17,737 bases of DNA, taken from JAQVEM01 sp034660395 (GTDB lineage Bacteria; Actinomycetota; Humimicrobiia; Humimicrobiales; Humimicrobiaceae). The translations under genes and the position numbers were made by a program. Location of the stretch: NCBI GenBank assembly GCA_034660395.1, contig JAYEJA010000050.1:1-17737 (forward strand). Reading direction: 5' to 3'. The notes beneath the pieces were generated by a model that ran no database searches, was not told where the DNA came from, and saw nothing but the letters and a program-made list of their open reading frames with translations. The stretch's first letter is position 1; every line of letters starts with the position of its first letter. Of this stretch, positions 5,571 through 15,424 are shown piece after piece.

Positions 5571-6671
5571 CTAATGCTCCAGAAATTCCCTCAAAACACC
5601 GCTCCTATTCGGATGCCTTAATTTTCCAAGTGTCTTTGACTCTATCTGCCTTATTCTTTCCCTGGTCACTCCAAACTCCCTGCCAACTTCCTCAAGAGTT
5701 CTGGGGTGTCCATCCTGAAGACCGAACCTCAACTGGATAACTTTTCTTTCCCTGTCATTTAACGTATTTAAGACTTCCTGAAGCTGTTCCTGAAGCATTG
5801 TGAAAGAAGCAGCATCGGAAGGCGCCTCAACCTCTGAATCCTCTATGAAATCTCCCAGATGGCTATCCTCTTCCTCGCCTATAGGAGTTTCAAGGGATAC
5901 CGGCTCCTGGGATATTTTCATAACTTCCCTGACTTTATCCGGTGAAAATTTCATCCTCTTTGCAATCTCTTCCGGGGTTGGTTCCCTTCCTAATTTCTGC
6001 AGAAGCTGCCTCTGGACTCTTATTAACTTATTTATAGTTTCAACCATATGCACGGGTATCCTTATGGTCCTTGCCTGGTCCGCAATAGCCCTTGTTATGG
6101 CCTGCCTTATCCACCATGTGGCATAGGTAGAAAACTTATAGCCCTTCTTATAATCAAACTTCTCGACCGCCCTTATAAGACCGAGATTTCCTTCCTGTAT
6201 AAGGTCTAGAAATAGCATTCCCCGGCCCACGTATTTTTTGGCAATGCTTACCACGAGTCTTAAATTGGCTTCAACCAGACATCTCTTTGCCTCCGCATCT
6301 CCTGCTTCTATCCTCCTGGCAAGATTAACTTCCTCGTAGGCGGTAAGTAGCCGCACCTTGCCAATTTCCTTAAGGTACATCCTTACAGGATCATTCGTAG
6401 GAGATTTTACAGTCAGGTTAAGCTGCTTATTCAAGTTCTTGCTCTTACTCTTCTTATTCGCAACTGCACTGTCAAATTTATCATCATCTTCACTTATAAT
6501 CTCTATCCCCAGATTCTGAATAACATCATAAATGTTTTCAATCTGCTCCTTGGATAGTTCTATATCTGAAAGGGTTTCTGTAACTTCTTCCGTAGTCAGG
6601 ATTCCTTCAGTTTTACCTTTACTTATTAACATTTTTACTTCTTCAAGTTTAAATTCTGATCCTCTTTTCAT
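5571..6671 (-). CDS. rpoD: Primary RNA polymerase sigma factor (RpoD/SigA)
   Basis: A 366-residue housekeeping sigma factor that directs core RNA polymerase to -35/-10 promoters. A short region 1.1 occupies about 6-60, and region 1.2 is DPVRMYLKEIG (94-104). Regions 2.1-2.4 follow, including DLIQEGNLGLIRAVEKFD (156-173) and FSTYATWWIRQAI (180-192) for -10 recognition and melting. Region 3 starts at IRIPVHMVETI (about 203-213). Region 4.2 has the helix-turn-helix VTRERIRQIESKTLGKLR (335-352) for the -35 box. Like Firmicutes SigA it lacks the long non-conserved insert of proteobacterial RpoD. GAGGGG lies eight bases before the ATG. It follows dnaG by 23 bp, the classic primase-sigma operon pairing. 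Confidence 0.98.
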   Translation of the reverse strand: MKRGSEFKLEEVKMLISKGKTEGILTTEEVTETLSDIELSKEQIENIYDVIQNLGIEIISEDDDKFDSAVANKKSKSKNLNKQLNLTVKSPTNDPVRMYLKEIGKVRLLTAYEEVNLARRIEAGDAEAKRCLVEANLRLVVSIAKKYVGRGMLFLDLIQEGNLGLIRAVEKFDYKKGYKFSTYATWWIRQAITRAIADQARTIRIPVHMVETINKLIRVQRQLLQKLGREPTPEEIAKRMKFSPDKVREVMKISQEPVSLETPIGEEEDSHLGDFIEDSEVEAPSDAASFTMLQEQLQEVLNTLNDRERKVIQLRFGLQDGHPRTLEEVGREFGVTRERIRQIESKTLGKLRHPNRSGVLREFLEH

Positions 6672-6694
6672 ATTTAATCCCCTCTTATTTTAAA

Positions 6695-8602
6695 TTACCT
6701 CAGACTCATTCTTTCTTTTTCCAGTTCAATCAATCTCCTGTAAAGCTGGTCATAACTACTGTCAAAATCTTTATTTTCTCTATTGCCTGCCGCACTTTTA
6801 CTACTTTCATATTCTATCATCTTTTTTCTTATATCTTCAATTTTTTCTGATATACGGATTACTTTAAGGTTGTTAATGACCTCGTCACTTGCCTGGTCTA
6901 TATTCTGGTCGGTAAAATGCGGCTCACTGAATATTATATTATTATACAATTTTTTTACATCTTCACTCTCTAATGCTCCAGACGAAATTTTAACAGGAAA
7001 GTTTACCTTTTTATTATCCTTCCTGCAACCTAAAATCTCGTCCCTGACAATTATATAAAGCTGCCTGGTGTCTTCAAATCTGAAATAATCCGGCCCTATA
7101 TCCAGAAGCTCGTCAATTCTTTTGCCGGGACCGTTTATTATTAATTTAAGTGTATCTATTTCAATTCTCTTCAGTGGAATAACACCGTTATCTTTTTCCT
7201 TTTTATCCCGGCCGGAATAATCCAATTCCCGGTAAACCCGTTTACTTCCGCTTCTGTACTTTTTCTTTAACATTTCTTCCATAAGAAGGCTTTCCTTTAA
7301 ATTTAATTTTTGAGCCACTTTTTTTATACATTCCTCCTGAATAATACCTGACGATAGAGTCGATATAAACCTTATCAGGTGGTCGCTTGCCTTAAGCTTA
7401 CCTGCCAGGATTCCCGTATTGTACTTTCTTAAAATTACATCAATGGTGAAATCAATAATTCCAGGCGCATCTTCAATTTTCTTTTCAAAAACTTCCCTGC
7501 CGTTTTTTAATACAAAGTCTGCAGGGTCATACCCTTTTCCAAGAATTGCAACCCTTATGTTCAAATTATTTTCATAATATAGGTCCAGCCGGTCATTATA
7601 TTCCCTCAGGCGTTCGATGCCCCTCAGGGAAGCATCCATTCCTGCCTTATCGCTGTCAAAAACCAGCACTATATTTTGGGTAAAACGTCCAAGAAGCATT
7701 ATCTGTTCGGAAGTAAGGGCGGTACCCAGACTTGCAACCGCATTTTTTACTCCTGATTGTGAAAGAGCCATTACATCGGTATAACCTTCTACGATGAGCA
7801 CTTCATCCTTTTCAACGATAAAATTCTTGGCCTTATCTATTCCGTATATATTCTTACTTTTAGAATAAAGCCGTGTTTCCGGGGTATTTATATATTTTGC
7901 CTTCTGGTCCCTGGTTTTACTTTCTCCCGGAATAGACCGCCCCCCGAAACCTATTGTTTTTCCTACTATATCTTTAATGGGAAACATTATCCTTCCCCTG
8001 AAGCGGTCATAAACCCCTATGCCGCTTCTGCTGCTTTCGATGGCAAGACCACAACTTATAAGTTCAACTGCCTTATACCCCCTTTTTAAAGCAAAACCTG
8101 AAAAGCCATCCCAGCTATCCAGGCTGAACCCAACTTCGAATTCCTTTAAAGTATCTTCTTTAAAACCCCTCTTTTTTAAATATTCCAGAGGCTGAATACC
8201 TTTTTTGCTGCTAAAAAGTACATAATTAAAATATTTATTGGCCTGCTCATTAAGTTCTGCAAGCCGGTTTTTTAACTTTGATGATTCTTTTGAACCACTC
8301 AGGTTATACTTTAACTTATAGCCAACCTTTTTTGCCAGGAACTCAACCGCTTCCACAAACTCCATGTTCTCAATCTTCTCTATAAAACTTATAACATCTC
8401 CGCCTTCACCACAGCCGAAACAGTGATAAAGCTGCTTTGAAGTATCAACTGTAAATGATGGAGTTTTTTCCTTATGAAAAGGACAAAGCCCGGTATAATT
8501 CCTGCCGGTTTTTTTTAACTTAACATAATTGGATACAATACTGTAAATATCCGCCTTGGACTTTAATTCCTCTACTTCGCCCTCTTTTAGACTTCTGCCC
8601 AT
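6695..8602 (-). CDS. dnaG: DNA primase DnaG
   Basis: A 635-residue primase that makes RNA primers at the replication fork. The N-terminal CHC2 zinc ribbon uses C40, H43, C61 and C64. The catalytic core has the basic motif RFRGRIMFPI (200-209) and IGFGGR (217-222). The TOPRIM metal site follows, with E272 (VEGYTDV) and D316/D318 (VFDSD). The remaining C-terminal part is the helicase-binding region. Length is normal. The ATG at 8602 has no clear Shine-Dalgarno, but starting there gives the expected spacing to the zinc ribbon. dnaG is separated from ppdK by 162 bp containing a strong hairpin, and is followed by rpoD after 23 bp, so the two are probably co-transcribed. Confidence 0.98.
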   Translation of the reverse strand: MGRSLKEGEVEELKSKADIYSIVSNYVKLKKTGRNYTGLCPFHKEKTPSFTVDTSKQLYHCFGCGEGGDVISFIEKIENMEFVEAVEFLAKKVGYKLKYNLSGSKESSKLKNRLAELNEQANKYFNYVLFSSKKGIQPLEYLKKRGFKEDTLKEFEVGFSLDSWDGFSGFALKRGYKAVELISCGLAIESSRSGIGVYDRFRGRIMFPIKDIVGKTIGFGGRSIPGESKTRDQKAKYINTPETRLYSKSKNIYGIDKAKNFIVEKDEVLIVEGYTDVMALSQSGVKNAVASLGTALTSEQIMLLGRFTQNIVLVFDSDKAGMDASLRGIERLREYNDRLDLYYENNLNIRVAILGKGYDPADFVLKNGREVFEKKIEDAPGIIDFTIDVILRKYNTGILAGKLKASDHLIRFISTLSSGIIQEECIKKVAQKLNLKESLLMEEMLKKKYRSGSKRVYRELDYSGRDKKEKDNGVIPLKRIEIDTLKLIINGPGKRIDELLDIGPDYFRFEDTRQLYIIVRDEILGCRKDNKKVNFPVKISSGALESEDVKKLYNNIIFSEPHFTDQNIDQASDEVINNLKVIRISEKIEDIRKKMIEYESSKSAAGNRENKDFDSSYDQLYRRLIELEKERMSLR

Positions 8603-8652
8603 TTTAGAAGATTTAATATAATTAGTTATAAAATATATTTGTTGAATCTTAC

Positions 8653-8685
8653 TATGGTAAAACCCCCTTAACCGGTTTTACCATA
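8653..8685. repeat. Perfect 12-bp inverted repeat between ppdK and dnaG
   Basis: TATGGTAAAACC at 8653-8664 is the exact complement of GGTTTTACCATA at 8674-8685, with a 9-base loop. It lies 80 bases after the ppdK stop codon and 51 before the dnaG ATG. Neither strand has a T-run after the stem, so it does not look like an intrinsic terminator. A further GGTAAAA (minus strand) lies near 8702-8712. It could be an operator, an RNA-processing site or an attenuator-like leader structure for dnaG-rpoD. Confidence 0.7.
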
Positions 8686-8764
8686 ACCAGCAAACTTCAA
8701 ACTTATTTTACCACTAATATTTTTTTTATAAGAGAGTTGTTTTTAAAATATTTTATTAAATTTT

Positions 8765-11398
8765 TCAATCTTTCTGTTCTTCTTCCTTTATAGCCGCTCT
8801 TGCCGCAGCAAGTCTTGCAACCGGAACCCTGTAAGGCGAACAGCTCACATAATTCATTCCTATCATATGGCAGAATTCTACCGAATTAGGGTCACCGCCG
8901 TGTTCACCGCATATACCGATTTTTAATTTTTCGTTCGTTTTTCTCCCTTTTTCAACACCCATTTTTACCAGCCGGCCTACGCCATTTCTATCAAGTGTGA
9001 CAAACGGATCTTTTTCCATTATGCCCTTATCCATATAGTCCTGGAGGAATTTACCTGCATCATCCCTGGAAAACCCAAAGGTCATCTGCGTCAGGTCATT
9101 TGTGCCGAAGCTAAAGAACTCAGCTTCCTTTGCTATTTCATCTGCAGTAACACACGCTCTTGGAATTTCAATCATGGTTCCTATTTTATAGGTAAATCTC
9201 TTCTTGCTTTTCTTTAATACCTCTTTAGCAATCTTTACAATCTGCTCCTTTAGAACCTTTATCTCATTAACATTTCCCACCAGCGGAACCATTACTTCAG
9301 GTTTTACCTTATATCCTTTTGCCGTAAGCTCACTTGCCGCCTCAAATATTGCTCTAGCCTGCATTTCAAGAATTTCAGGATAAGTAATGGAAAGCCTGCA
9401 TCCCCTGTGACCCAGCATGGGGTTCATTTCATGAAGAGCATTCACAGTCGCCTTCAGCTCATCAGATTTTATCCCAAGCTCCCCTGCTATTTCCTTTATA
9501 TCCTTATCCTCATTGGGCAGAAATTCATGAAGAGGCGGGTCAAGCAGCCTGATAGTTACAGGCAGGCCCTTCATTACCTTAAATATTTCAATAAAATCCT
9601 TTTTCTGCATGGGAAGAATGGCTTTCAGCGCTTTCTGTCTTTCCTTACTGTCGTTTGCCACTATCATTTTCCTTACTGCCTTAATCCTGTCAGCTTCAAA
9701 AAACATATGCTCTGTCCTGCACAGGCCTATTCCCTCTGCTCCAAAATCCAGCGCAACTTTTGAGTCATGGGGAGTATCAGCATTTGTTCTTACTCCTATA
9801 GTCTTGAATGCATCAACCCAGCCCATAAATTTCTTAAAATCTCCTCCTATTTCAGGGTCGACTACAGGGATTCTACCCTTGAATACCTCGCCGGTAGTTC
9901 CATCAAGCGTAATCCATTCACCTTCATTTATCCTGCTTCCATTTATTTCAAGGTATTTCTTATCCTCATACACCTTTACATCTTCGGCGCCTGCAACACA
10001 GCATTTTCCCATGCCCCTTGCTACTACTGCAGCATGAGAGGTCATTCCTCCCCTTGCAGTCAGTATGCCCTGCGATACTGCCATTCCCTGAATATCTTCA
10101 GGAGATGTCTCCGTTCGCACCAGGACAACATTACCATTTTTTGATTCTTTTACAGCATCATCGGCATCAAAAACAACCTTTCCCAGAGCAGCGCCTGGAG
10201 ATGCCGGCAGCCCTTTGGTTAAAAGCTCTTCCTCCCCTTTTGCCTTATTGTCAAGCTGTTTGTGAAGTAACTGGTCAAGCATCTGCGGCTCAACCCTTGT
10301 AACAGCGGTCTTCTTATCAATTCGCCCTTTCTTTACCAAATCAACAGCAATTCGCAGTGCCGCAACTGCAGTCCTCTTTCCTGTTCTTGTTTGGAGTATA
10401 TATAATTTCCCTTCCTGAATTGTAAACTCAAGATCCTGCATATCCCTGTAATGGTCCTCCAGCTTCTTCCTTACTCCAACAAGCTCTTTGTATACCCCGG
10501 GCATTTCTTCATCCAGCCTTGATATCGGCTGCGGGGTCCTTATGCCCGCAACTACATCCTCGCCCTGCGCGTTAAAAAGATATTCTCCATAAAATTTATC
10601 CTCGCCTGTCGCCGGATTCCTTGTAAAAGCAACACCCGTTCCTGAATTTTCTCCCATATTTCCGAAGACCATCGCCTGTACGTTTACTGCAGTTCCTATG
10701 CCATGGGGAATATCGTGAAGATTTCTGTAAGATATAGCCCTCTTATTATTCCAGGAACCAAAAACTGCATCAATAGACATCTTAAGCTGCTTCCTGGGGT
10801 CCTGCGGAAAGTTTTTATTTTTTGACTTTTTTATAATCTTCTTATAATCTTCTACCAGCTTTTTTAAATCCTGCTCATCCAGCTCCGTATCAAACTTGAC
10901 TTTCTTTTTATCTTTTCTGGCCTGGAGTGCTTTCTCAAACCTGTCATGTTCCACGCCCATTACCACATCGCCAAACATCTGGATGAATCTTCTGTATGAA
11001 TCCCAGCTAAACCTTTCATTGCCCGTCTTTTTAATAAGACCTTTTATTGTCTTATCATTCAAGCCAAGGTTTAAAACAGTATCCATCATTCCAGGCATGG
11101 AGATGGCAGCTCCGGACCTTACAGATACCAGCAGCGGATTTTCTTCATCCCCAAAACTCATTTCCATCTGTTTTTCCAGTTTTTTCAAGTTCTTTTCAAC
11201 CTGGCCATCCAGTCCTTCAGGATATTTCCTGCCCAGTTCATAAAACAGGTTGCAAACCTCGGTGGTTATAGTGAAACCGGAGGGCACCGGAAGCCCTATA
11301 TTGGTCATCTCAGATAAATTAGCTCCCTTTCCTCCAAGGAGTTTTTTCATCTCTTTTTTACCTTCGCCAAAAAAATAAACATATTTTTTTGAAGCCAT
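8765..11398 (-). CDS. ppdK: Pyruvate, phosphate dikinase (PPDK)
   Basis: An 877-residue enzyme that reversibly converts pyruvate, ATP and phosphate to PEP, AMP and PPi; in anaerobes it often serves PPi-linked glycolysis. The N-terminal ATP-grasp domain starts GGKGANLSEM. The central swivelling domain has LTARGGMTSHAAVVARG with the phospho-carrier H455 and the regulatory T453. The C-terminal PEP/pyruvate barrel ends with GICGEHGGDP, whose C830 is the expected acid/base cysteine. These positions match those of the well-studied Clostridium symbiosum enzyme (T453, H455, C831). The gene lies between glyS and dnaG, where Bacillus subtilis instead has ccpN and yqfL. No regulator of the YqfL/PDRP type is in this window. 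Confidence 0.98.
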   Translation of the reverse strand: MASKKYVYFFGEGKKEMKKLLGGKGANLSEMTNIGLPVPSGFTITTEVCNLFYELGRKYPEGLDGQVEKNLKKLEKQMEMSFGDEENPLLVSVRSGAAISMPGMMDTVLNLGLNDKTIKGLIKKTGNERFSWDSYRRFIQMFGDVVMGVEHDRFEKALQARKDKKKVKFDTELDEQDLKKLVEDYKKIIKKSKNKNFPQDPRKQLKMSIDAVFGSWNNKRAISYRNLHDIPHGIGTAVNVQAMVFGNMGENSGTGVAFTRNPATGEDKFYGEYLFNAQGEDVVAGIRTPQPISRLDEEMPGVYKELVGVRKKLEDHYRDMQDLEFTIQEGKLYILQTRTGKRTAVAALRIAVDLVKKGRIDKKTAVTRVEPQMLDQLLHKQLDNKAKGEEELLTKGLPASPGAALGKVVFDADDAVKESKNGNVVLVRTETSPEDIQGMAVSQGILTARGGMTSHAAVVARGMGKCCVAGAEDVKVYEDKKYLEINGSRINEGEWITLDGTTGEVFKGRIPVVDPEIGGDFKKFMGWVDAFKTIGVRTNADTPHDSKVALDFGAEGIGLCRTEHMFFEADRIKAVRKMIVANDSKERQKALKAILPMQKKDFIEIFKVMKGLPVTIRLLDPPLHEFLPNEDKDIKEIAGELGIKSDELKATVNALHEMNPMLGHRGCRLSITYPEILEMQARAIFEAASELTAKGYKVKPEVMVPLVGNVNEIKVLKEQIVKIAKEVLKKSKKRFTYKIGTMIEIPRACVTADEIAKEAEFFSFGTNDLTQMTFGFSRDDAGKFLQDYMDKGIMEKDPFVTLDRNGVGRLVKMGVEKGRKTNEKLKIGICGEHGGDPNSVEFCHMIGMNYVSCSPYRVPVARLAAARAAIKEEEQKD

Positions 11399-11515
11399 CT
11401 TTTTACCAATCCCTTTCTTAATTTTTAAAATAACAATTTATTACATAACCTTTTAATGACAAATTGGAATATGATAACAGAAAAATAGAAAAAAATTAAG
11501 GGTAATATTTTAATA

Positions 11516-13642
11516 TTAATTATTATTCATTACCAGTTTTGAGAAATCCGCCATCAACATATAAAGGTCGAATGCCCTTTTTACCAGATTGACCCGGTTA
11601 GACCTTATTTTTTTATTTTTATCCATAACCAGGACCTCATCAAAGAAGACATCTACATCTTTTCCGAACTTGTAAAGCTCCAGAAGAACCTTTTTGTAAT
11701 CTTTGTCGTTTATAAGCTTTTTTAAGAGCTTTTCTTTTTTTTCAATGGATGAAAACAGTGTTTTTTCATATTCTTCCTTAAACAGCCCGGAATCTACCCT
11801 GCCGGAGCTGGCCCTGCCCATTATATTTTTACATCTGACCATGGGAAAATATATTTTCTTTATATCCTTCTCCCCAATAAACTCTTCAAGAGAGTCAAAC
11901 CTTGAACCTATATCCACAATAGATGAACAGCCTGACCCCAGCACAGACTCAAGAACATCCCTTCTCCTGTCTTCCATATTTACCATAAACTTAAACCTTG
12001 CTATTATAAAGTCCGTTATCTCTTTACCGGTTTTTCCCCTGTCCTTATTTTTAACAGCAGGATTTTCAAGGTAAAGCTTAATGCAGAAATTAATCAAATC
12101 ATCCATACTAAAATCATACCCGCCCTTGAGTACCGAAAGTACTATTCCGGAAGCTTTCCTTCTCAAAGCGAAGGGGTCTGCGGAACCGGTCGGTATTTTA
12201 CCGGCAATAAACATTCCGGTTATGGTATCAATCTTATCCGCAATTGCCAGTATCAGCCCTGTGCTTTTTAATGGCAGCATATCGCCTGAAAACCTTGGGA
12301 GGTAATGCTCAGACACAGCATCGGATACTTCGGCCCTTTCGCCCCTCTCCTCTGCATACTGGCGTCCCACTATCCCCTGCAATGAAGGAAATTCCACTAC
12401 CATACTGGTTACGAGGTCACACTTGCAGAGCATGCTTGCCCTTTCAAGGTCTTCTTTTAAATTATTATCTTTGGCGCCGCCACTTTCTTTTAACATTTTC
12501 GCCATACGGCTGCTTATCTTCTTTAACCTTAAAGATTTGTCGTACATGTTTCCAAGACCGGAAAAGAAAATAACACCCTTTAATTTCCTGGTCCAGTAGC
12601 TAAAATCATGTTTCCTGTCCTCCTCGTAGAAATAAGCAGCATCGCTCAGCCTGGCCTTAAGCACCCTTTCATTACCTTTTTTTATGCCGCCCTTATCCTT
12701 TACGCCATTCTGTATAATTATAAAGTTCGTGCTTACATTTCCATGGCTGTCCACAACCGCAAAATATTTCTGGTGGTGCTGTATTGCCTCTATAAGCAAA
12801 TCTTTCGGTATATAAAGGAACTTCTCCGGAAAACTGCCCGCAATTACATTCGGTATTTCAACCATGTTTACAACATCTCCCAGAAGGTCCCTGTCCAGGA
12901 CAACCCCGGACTTTCCCTTCCATAAATTCTCCTCAAGCTTCCTTATGCTTTCAATTATTATTTTCTTCCTTTTTTCCGCATCAACTATCACTTTCCCCTT
13001 ATCTTCAAGAATCTTAAAATAGTCCCTGCTGTCTTTAATAACTACAGGGGAAGGACTGATGGCGCTGTGGCCGAAAGTAATATTTGATGATTTTAGGTTT
13101 GAAACCTTAAAATTTACAACCTCGCTGCCGTACAGGGCAAGAATCCACCTTATGGGCCTGATAAAGCTTATATCATAATTACCCCATGTCATCTGCTTGC
13201 TGAAATTTAGTGAAAGTATTGAACTCTTAAGTATTCCTGGAAGTAAATCTTTTGTCTTCTTTCCCTCCTCCATACTTTTTTTACCCAGGTAAAGGCCCTT
13301 ATCGCCCAATTTTATTTTTTCAAGGTCATCAACTTTAAAACCCAGGCTTTTTGCAAAACCCTTTGCCGCCTCCGTGGGCATTCCCTCATCATTAAAGGCA
13401 ATTTTTACGGGAGGTCCGGTTACTATCCTTTCTTCCGGGTCCTGCATCTCCGCCAGTCCATCAACCAGTGCGACAAGCCTCCTTGGAGAGCTGTAAGTCT
13501 TCACACTATCAAACCTGATACGGCCTTCTTCAAATTTACTTTCAAGAATCGCCTTAAGCCCATCGGTGCCCTCCTTAATAGATGAAGGGGGCATCTCCTC
13601 CGTACCAATTTCAAAAAGCAGTTTTTTTTCCTTATTTACCAT
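11516..13642 (-). CDS. glyS: Glycyl-tRNA synthetase beta subunit
   Basis: A 708-residue beta chain of the alpha2beta2-type glycyl-tRNA synthetase, which recognises tRNA-Gly. The N-terminal signature LLFEIGTEEMPP (8-19) and SSPRRLVALVDGL (51-63) are followed by HHQKYFAV (289-296). The HD-like core has CKCDLVTSMVVEFPSLQGIV (406-425), the YAEERGE segment to 435, and GKIPTGSADPFALRR (481-495). The C-terminal anticodon-binding domain fills about the last 120 residues. Length is typical. The ATG lies nine bases after the glyQ stop. The nearest ribosome site, AGGAAGAG, is inside the end of glyQ at long spacing, so expression probably depends on coupling to glyQ. Confidence 0.98.
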   Translation of the reverse strand: MVNKEKKLLFEIGTEEMPPSSIKEGTDGLKAILESKFEEGRIRFDSVKTYSSPRRLVALVDGLAEMQDPEERIVTGPPVKIAFNDEGMPTEAAKGFAKSLGFKVDDLEKIKLGDKGLYLGKKSMEEGKKTKDLLPGILKSSILSLNFSKQMTWGNYDISFIRPIRWILALYGSEVVNFKVSNLKSSNITFGHSAISPSPVVIKDSRDYFKILEDKGKVIVDAEKRKKIIIESIRKLEENLWKGKSGVVLDRDLLGDVVNMVEIPNVIAGSFPEKFLYIPKDLLIEAIQHHQKYFAVVDSHGNVSTNFIIIQNGVKDKGGIKKGNERVLKARLSDAAYFYEEDRKHDFSYWTRKLKGVIFFSGLGNMYDKSLRLKKISSRMAKMLKESGGAKDNNLKEDLERASMLCKCDLVTSMVVEFPSLQGIVGRQYAEERGERAEVSDAVSEHYLPRFSGDMLPLKSTGLILAIADKIDTITGMFIAGKIPTGSADPFALRRKASGIVLSVLKGGYDFSMDDLINFCIKLYLENPAVKNKDRGKTGKEITDFIIARFKFMVNMEDRRRDVLESVLGSGCSSIVDIGSRFDSLEEFIGEKDIKKIYFPMVRCKNIMGRASSGRVDSGLFKEEYEKTLFSSIEKKEKLLKKLINDKDYKKVLLELYKFGKDVDVFFDEVLVMDKNKKIRSNRVNLVKRAFDLYMLMADFSKLVMNNN

Positions 13643-13651
13643 GCTATTAAG

Positions 13652-14539
13652 TTATCTCTTCCTTTTTTTATTACCTTTAATAAGCGGAAAGCCGAGCTCC
13701 TCCCTCTGTTTGAGATAGGCAGAGCACAAAATTTTTGCAAGATTCCTTACCCTGGCAATATATGAAGTCCTCTCCGCCACACTTATTGCCTCCCTTGCAT
13801 CCAGAAGGTTAAAAACATGCGAACACTTAAGCACATATTCACAGCCGACAAAAACCAGGCCCTTTTTCATAACCTTTTTAAATTCCTTCTCATACTTTTC
13901 AAATAAATCAAGGAGCATCCCAACATCGGCAATCTCAAAGTTATATACAGACCATTGTTTTTCAGATTCAAGATGTATATCACCATAACTCACATCATCA
14001 GACCACTTCAGCTCCCAGAAACTGTCCTTATCCTGCAGGTACATGGCAATTCTTTCAAGCCCGTAAGTTATTTCCGCTGATACAGGCTTAAGAGCAAGTC
14101 CGCCCATCTGCTGGAAATAGGTAAACTGGGTTACTTCCATTCCATCAGCCCATACTTCCCATCCCAGTCCTGCAGCTCCAATGGTCGGAGACTGCCAGTC
14201 ATCTTCAACGAAACGTATGTCATGATTCTTTAAGTCTATTCCCAGGCTTTCAAGTGAGCCAAGATAAAGGTCCTTTACATTGTCCGGTGAAGGTTTTAAA
14301 AGTACCTGGAACTGGTAATAGTACTGGGTCCTGAATGGGTTCTCTCCATACCTTCCGTCTGTGGGCCTCCTGCTTGGCTCAACATAGGCAACATTCCACG
14401 GCTCGGGACCGAGGCACCTTAAAAAAGTGTCGGGGTTAAATGTCCCGGCACCTTTTTCAAGATCCATCGGCTGCTTTATAGTACAATTGTTCTCTGCCCA
14501 GTATTTCTGTAGATTAAAAATAATATCCTGAAAGTACAT
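13652..14539 (-). CDS. glyQ: Glycyl-tRNA synthetase alpha subunit
   Basis: A 295-residue class II catalytic chain that activates glycine with ATP and charges tRNA-Gly together with GlyS. The sequence begins YFQDIIFNLQKYWAENNC and carries VEPSRRPTDGRYGENPFRTQ (53-72), then a long conserved GWEVWADGMEVTQFTYFQQM segment at about 127-147, all hallmarks of GlyQ. The two-gene glyQ-glyS form is typical of Firmicutes and many other bacteria and contrasts with the single-chain dimeric enzyme used by most Actinobacteria. A 93-bp AT-rich gap separates it from recO. No T-box leader is apparent in that gap. Confidence 0.98.
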   Translation of the reverse strand: MYFQDIIFNLQKYWAENNCTIKQPMDLEKGAGTFNPDTFLRCLGPEPWNVAYVEPSRRPTDGRYGENPFRTQYYYQFQVLLKPSPDNVKDLYLGSLESLGIDLKNHDIRFVEDDWQSPTIGAAGLGWEVWADGMEVTQFTYFQQMGGLALKPVSAEITYGLERIAMYLQDKDSFWELKWSDDVSYGDIHLESEKQWSVYNFEIADVGMLLDLFEKYEKEFKKVMKKGLVFVGCEYVLKCSHVFNLLDAREAISVAERTSYIARVRNLAKILCSAYLKQREELGFPLIKGNKKRKR

Positions 14540-14632
14540 AATTCACTTATTTTAATAACATTAATTTCAATAGTCAATCAAACCCGAAGGCATAATAACA
14601 GGGAAACGGTAAAAAAATTAAAAAATTTTCTT

Positions 14633-15415
14633 TTATATCCCTATTTTCTTAAGATACTTAAAACTGTCTATATTGCACTCGGTATGGTAGATTATATAAT
14701 CTTCTAAAAGTTTATGCACCTTTTTCAAGCTATGTGAACTTACTTCCATGTCTCTGAAATCCTCAATTTTAAGGTTAAACAGATCATACAGGAACCTGTA
14801 TCCGGAAGCACCCAGGATTTCCCTCGCAGTCAGGGCCTTGCCGCACCCACTGCAGAGAACACCTCCGTATTTTATTGAAAAATAGATTTTATCCCTGTTA
14901 AAAGAATAAAGATTTTTAAGCTTTTTATTACACCTGCTGCAGCTTTCAAGTAAAGGCGTATACCCGGCAATTTTTAAAAATTTAATCTCAAAAAAGCAGA
15001 GTATTTTCTTTAGAGATAAAATATCCCCGGATTCAGCATTATTTATTTCATTAAAGCAAACATATATTAACTTAAACAATAAAGGAGAATAGCTTTCACC
15101 CGAAGAATGTGTCTTTAAGACAATGTTGCCTATAATTTCGCAAAAAACAAACTTATAGAAATCCTTTGCAATGCCTTTGAAGCTCTTTAATATTTCAACC
15201 TGGTCAATAATATCAAGATTTCTTCCCTTCGCAAGCTCAAGCTCCAGAAGGTTAAACAGCTCAAGCCTTCCGCCGAACCTGCTGCGCACTTTCCTGGCGC
15301 CCTTTGCAACGGCACTTATTACTCTGCCGTCAAGGGAATACATCTTTACTATTTTATCAGACTCGCCCAGCTTATATGTTCTTAGAGTTATTGCCTTTGC
15401 TTTGTAAGATGGCAT
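14633..15415 (-). CDS. recO: DNA repair protein RecO
   Basis: A 260-residue RecO, which loads RecA on SSB-coated single-stranded DNA with RecR and anneals strands. The N-terminal OB fold (about 1-78) shows the family pattern 'KAITLRTYKLGESDKIVKMY' and 'AVAKGARKVRSRFGGRLELF'. A helical domain follows, with a four-cysteine zinc site at C159, C162, C188 and C191. Not all RecO proteins keep these cysteines, but this one has all four. It starts nine bases after deoC, and the era-recO linkage is conserved in Firmicutes. The ribosome site is weak (AAAGAG close to the ATG), so coupling to deoC is likely. Confidence 0.93.
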   Translation of the reverse strand: MPSYKAKAITLRTYKLGESDKIVKMYSLDGRVISAVAKGARKVRSRFGGRLELFNLLELELAKGRNLDIIDQVEILKSFKGIAKDFYKFVFCEIIGNIVLKTHSSGESYSPLLFKLIYVCFNEINNAESGDILSLKKILCFFEIKFLKIAGYTPLLESCSRCNKKLKNLYSFNRDKIYFSIKYGGVLCSGCGKALTAREILGASGYRFLYDLFNLKIEDFRDMEVSSHSLKKVHKLLEDYIIYHTECNIDSFKYLKKIGI

Positions 15416-15424
15416 CTTTACTCT

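Noticed and set aside
8653..8685. Intrinsic terminator for ppdK
   Set aside because: The stem is strong, but neither strand has a T-run after it, so it is listed as an inverted repeat of unknown role.
9407..11271. Plus-strand open frames opposite ppdK
   Set aside because: They lie antisense to a full-length, motif-complete PPDK gene, lack recognisable domains, and are explained as shadow frames.
14540..14632. T-box riboswitch ahead of glyQS
   Set aside because: The gap is only 93 bp, AT-rich, and shows no specifier stem or T-box-type terminator/antiterminator.
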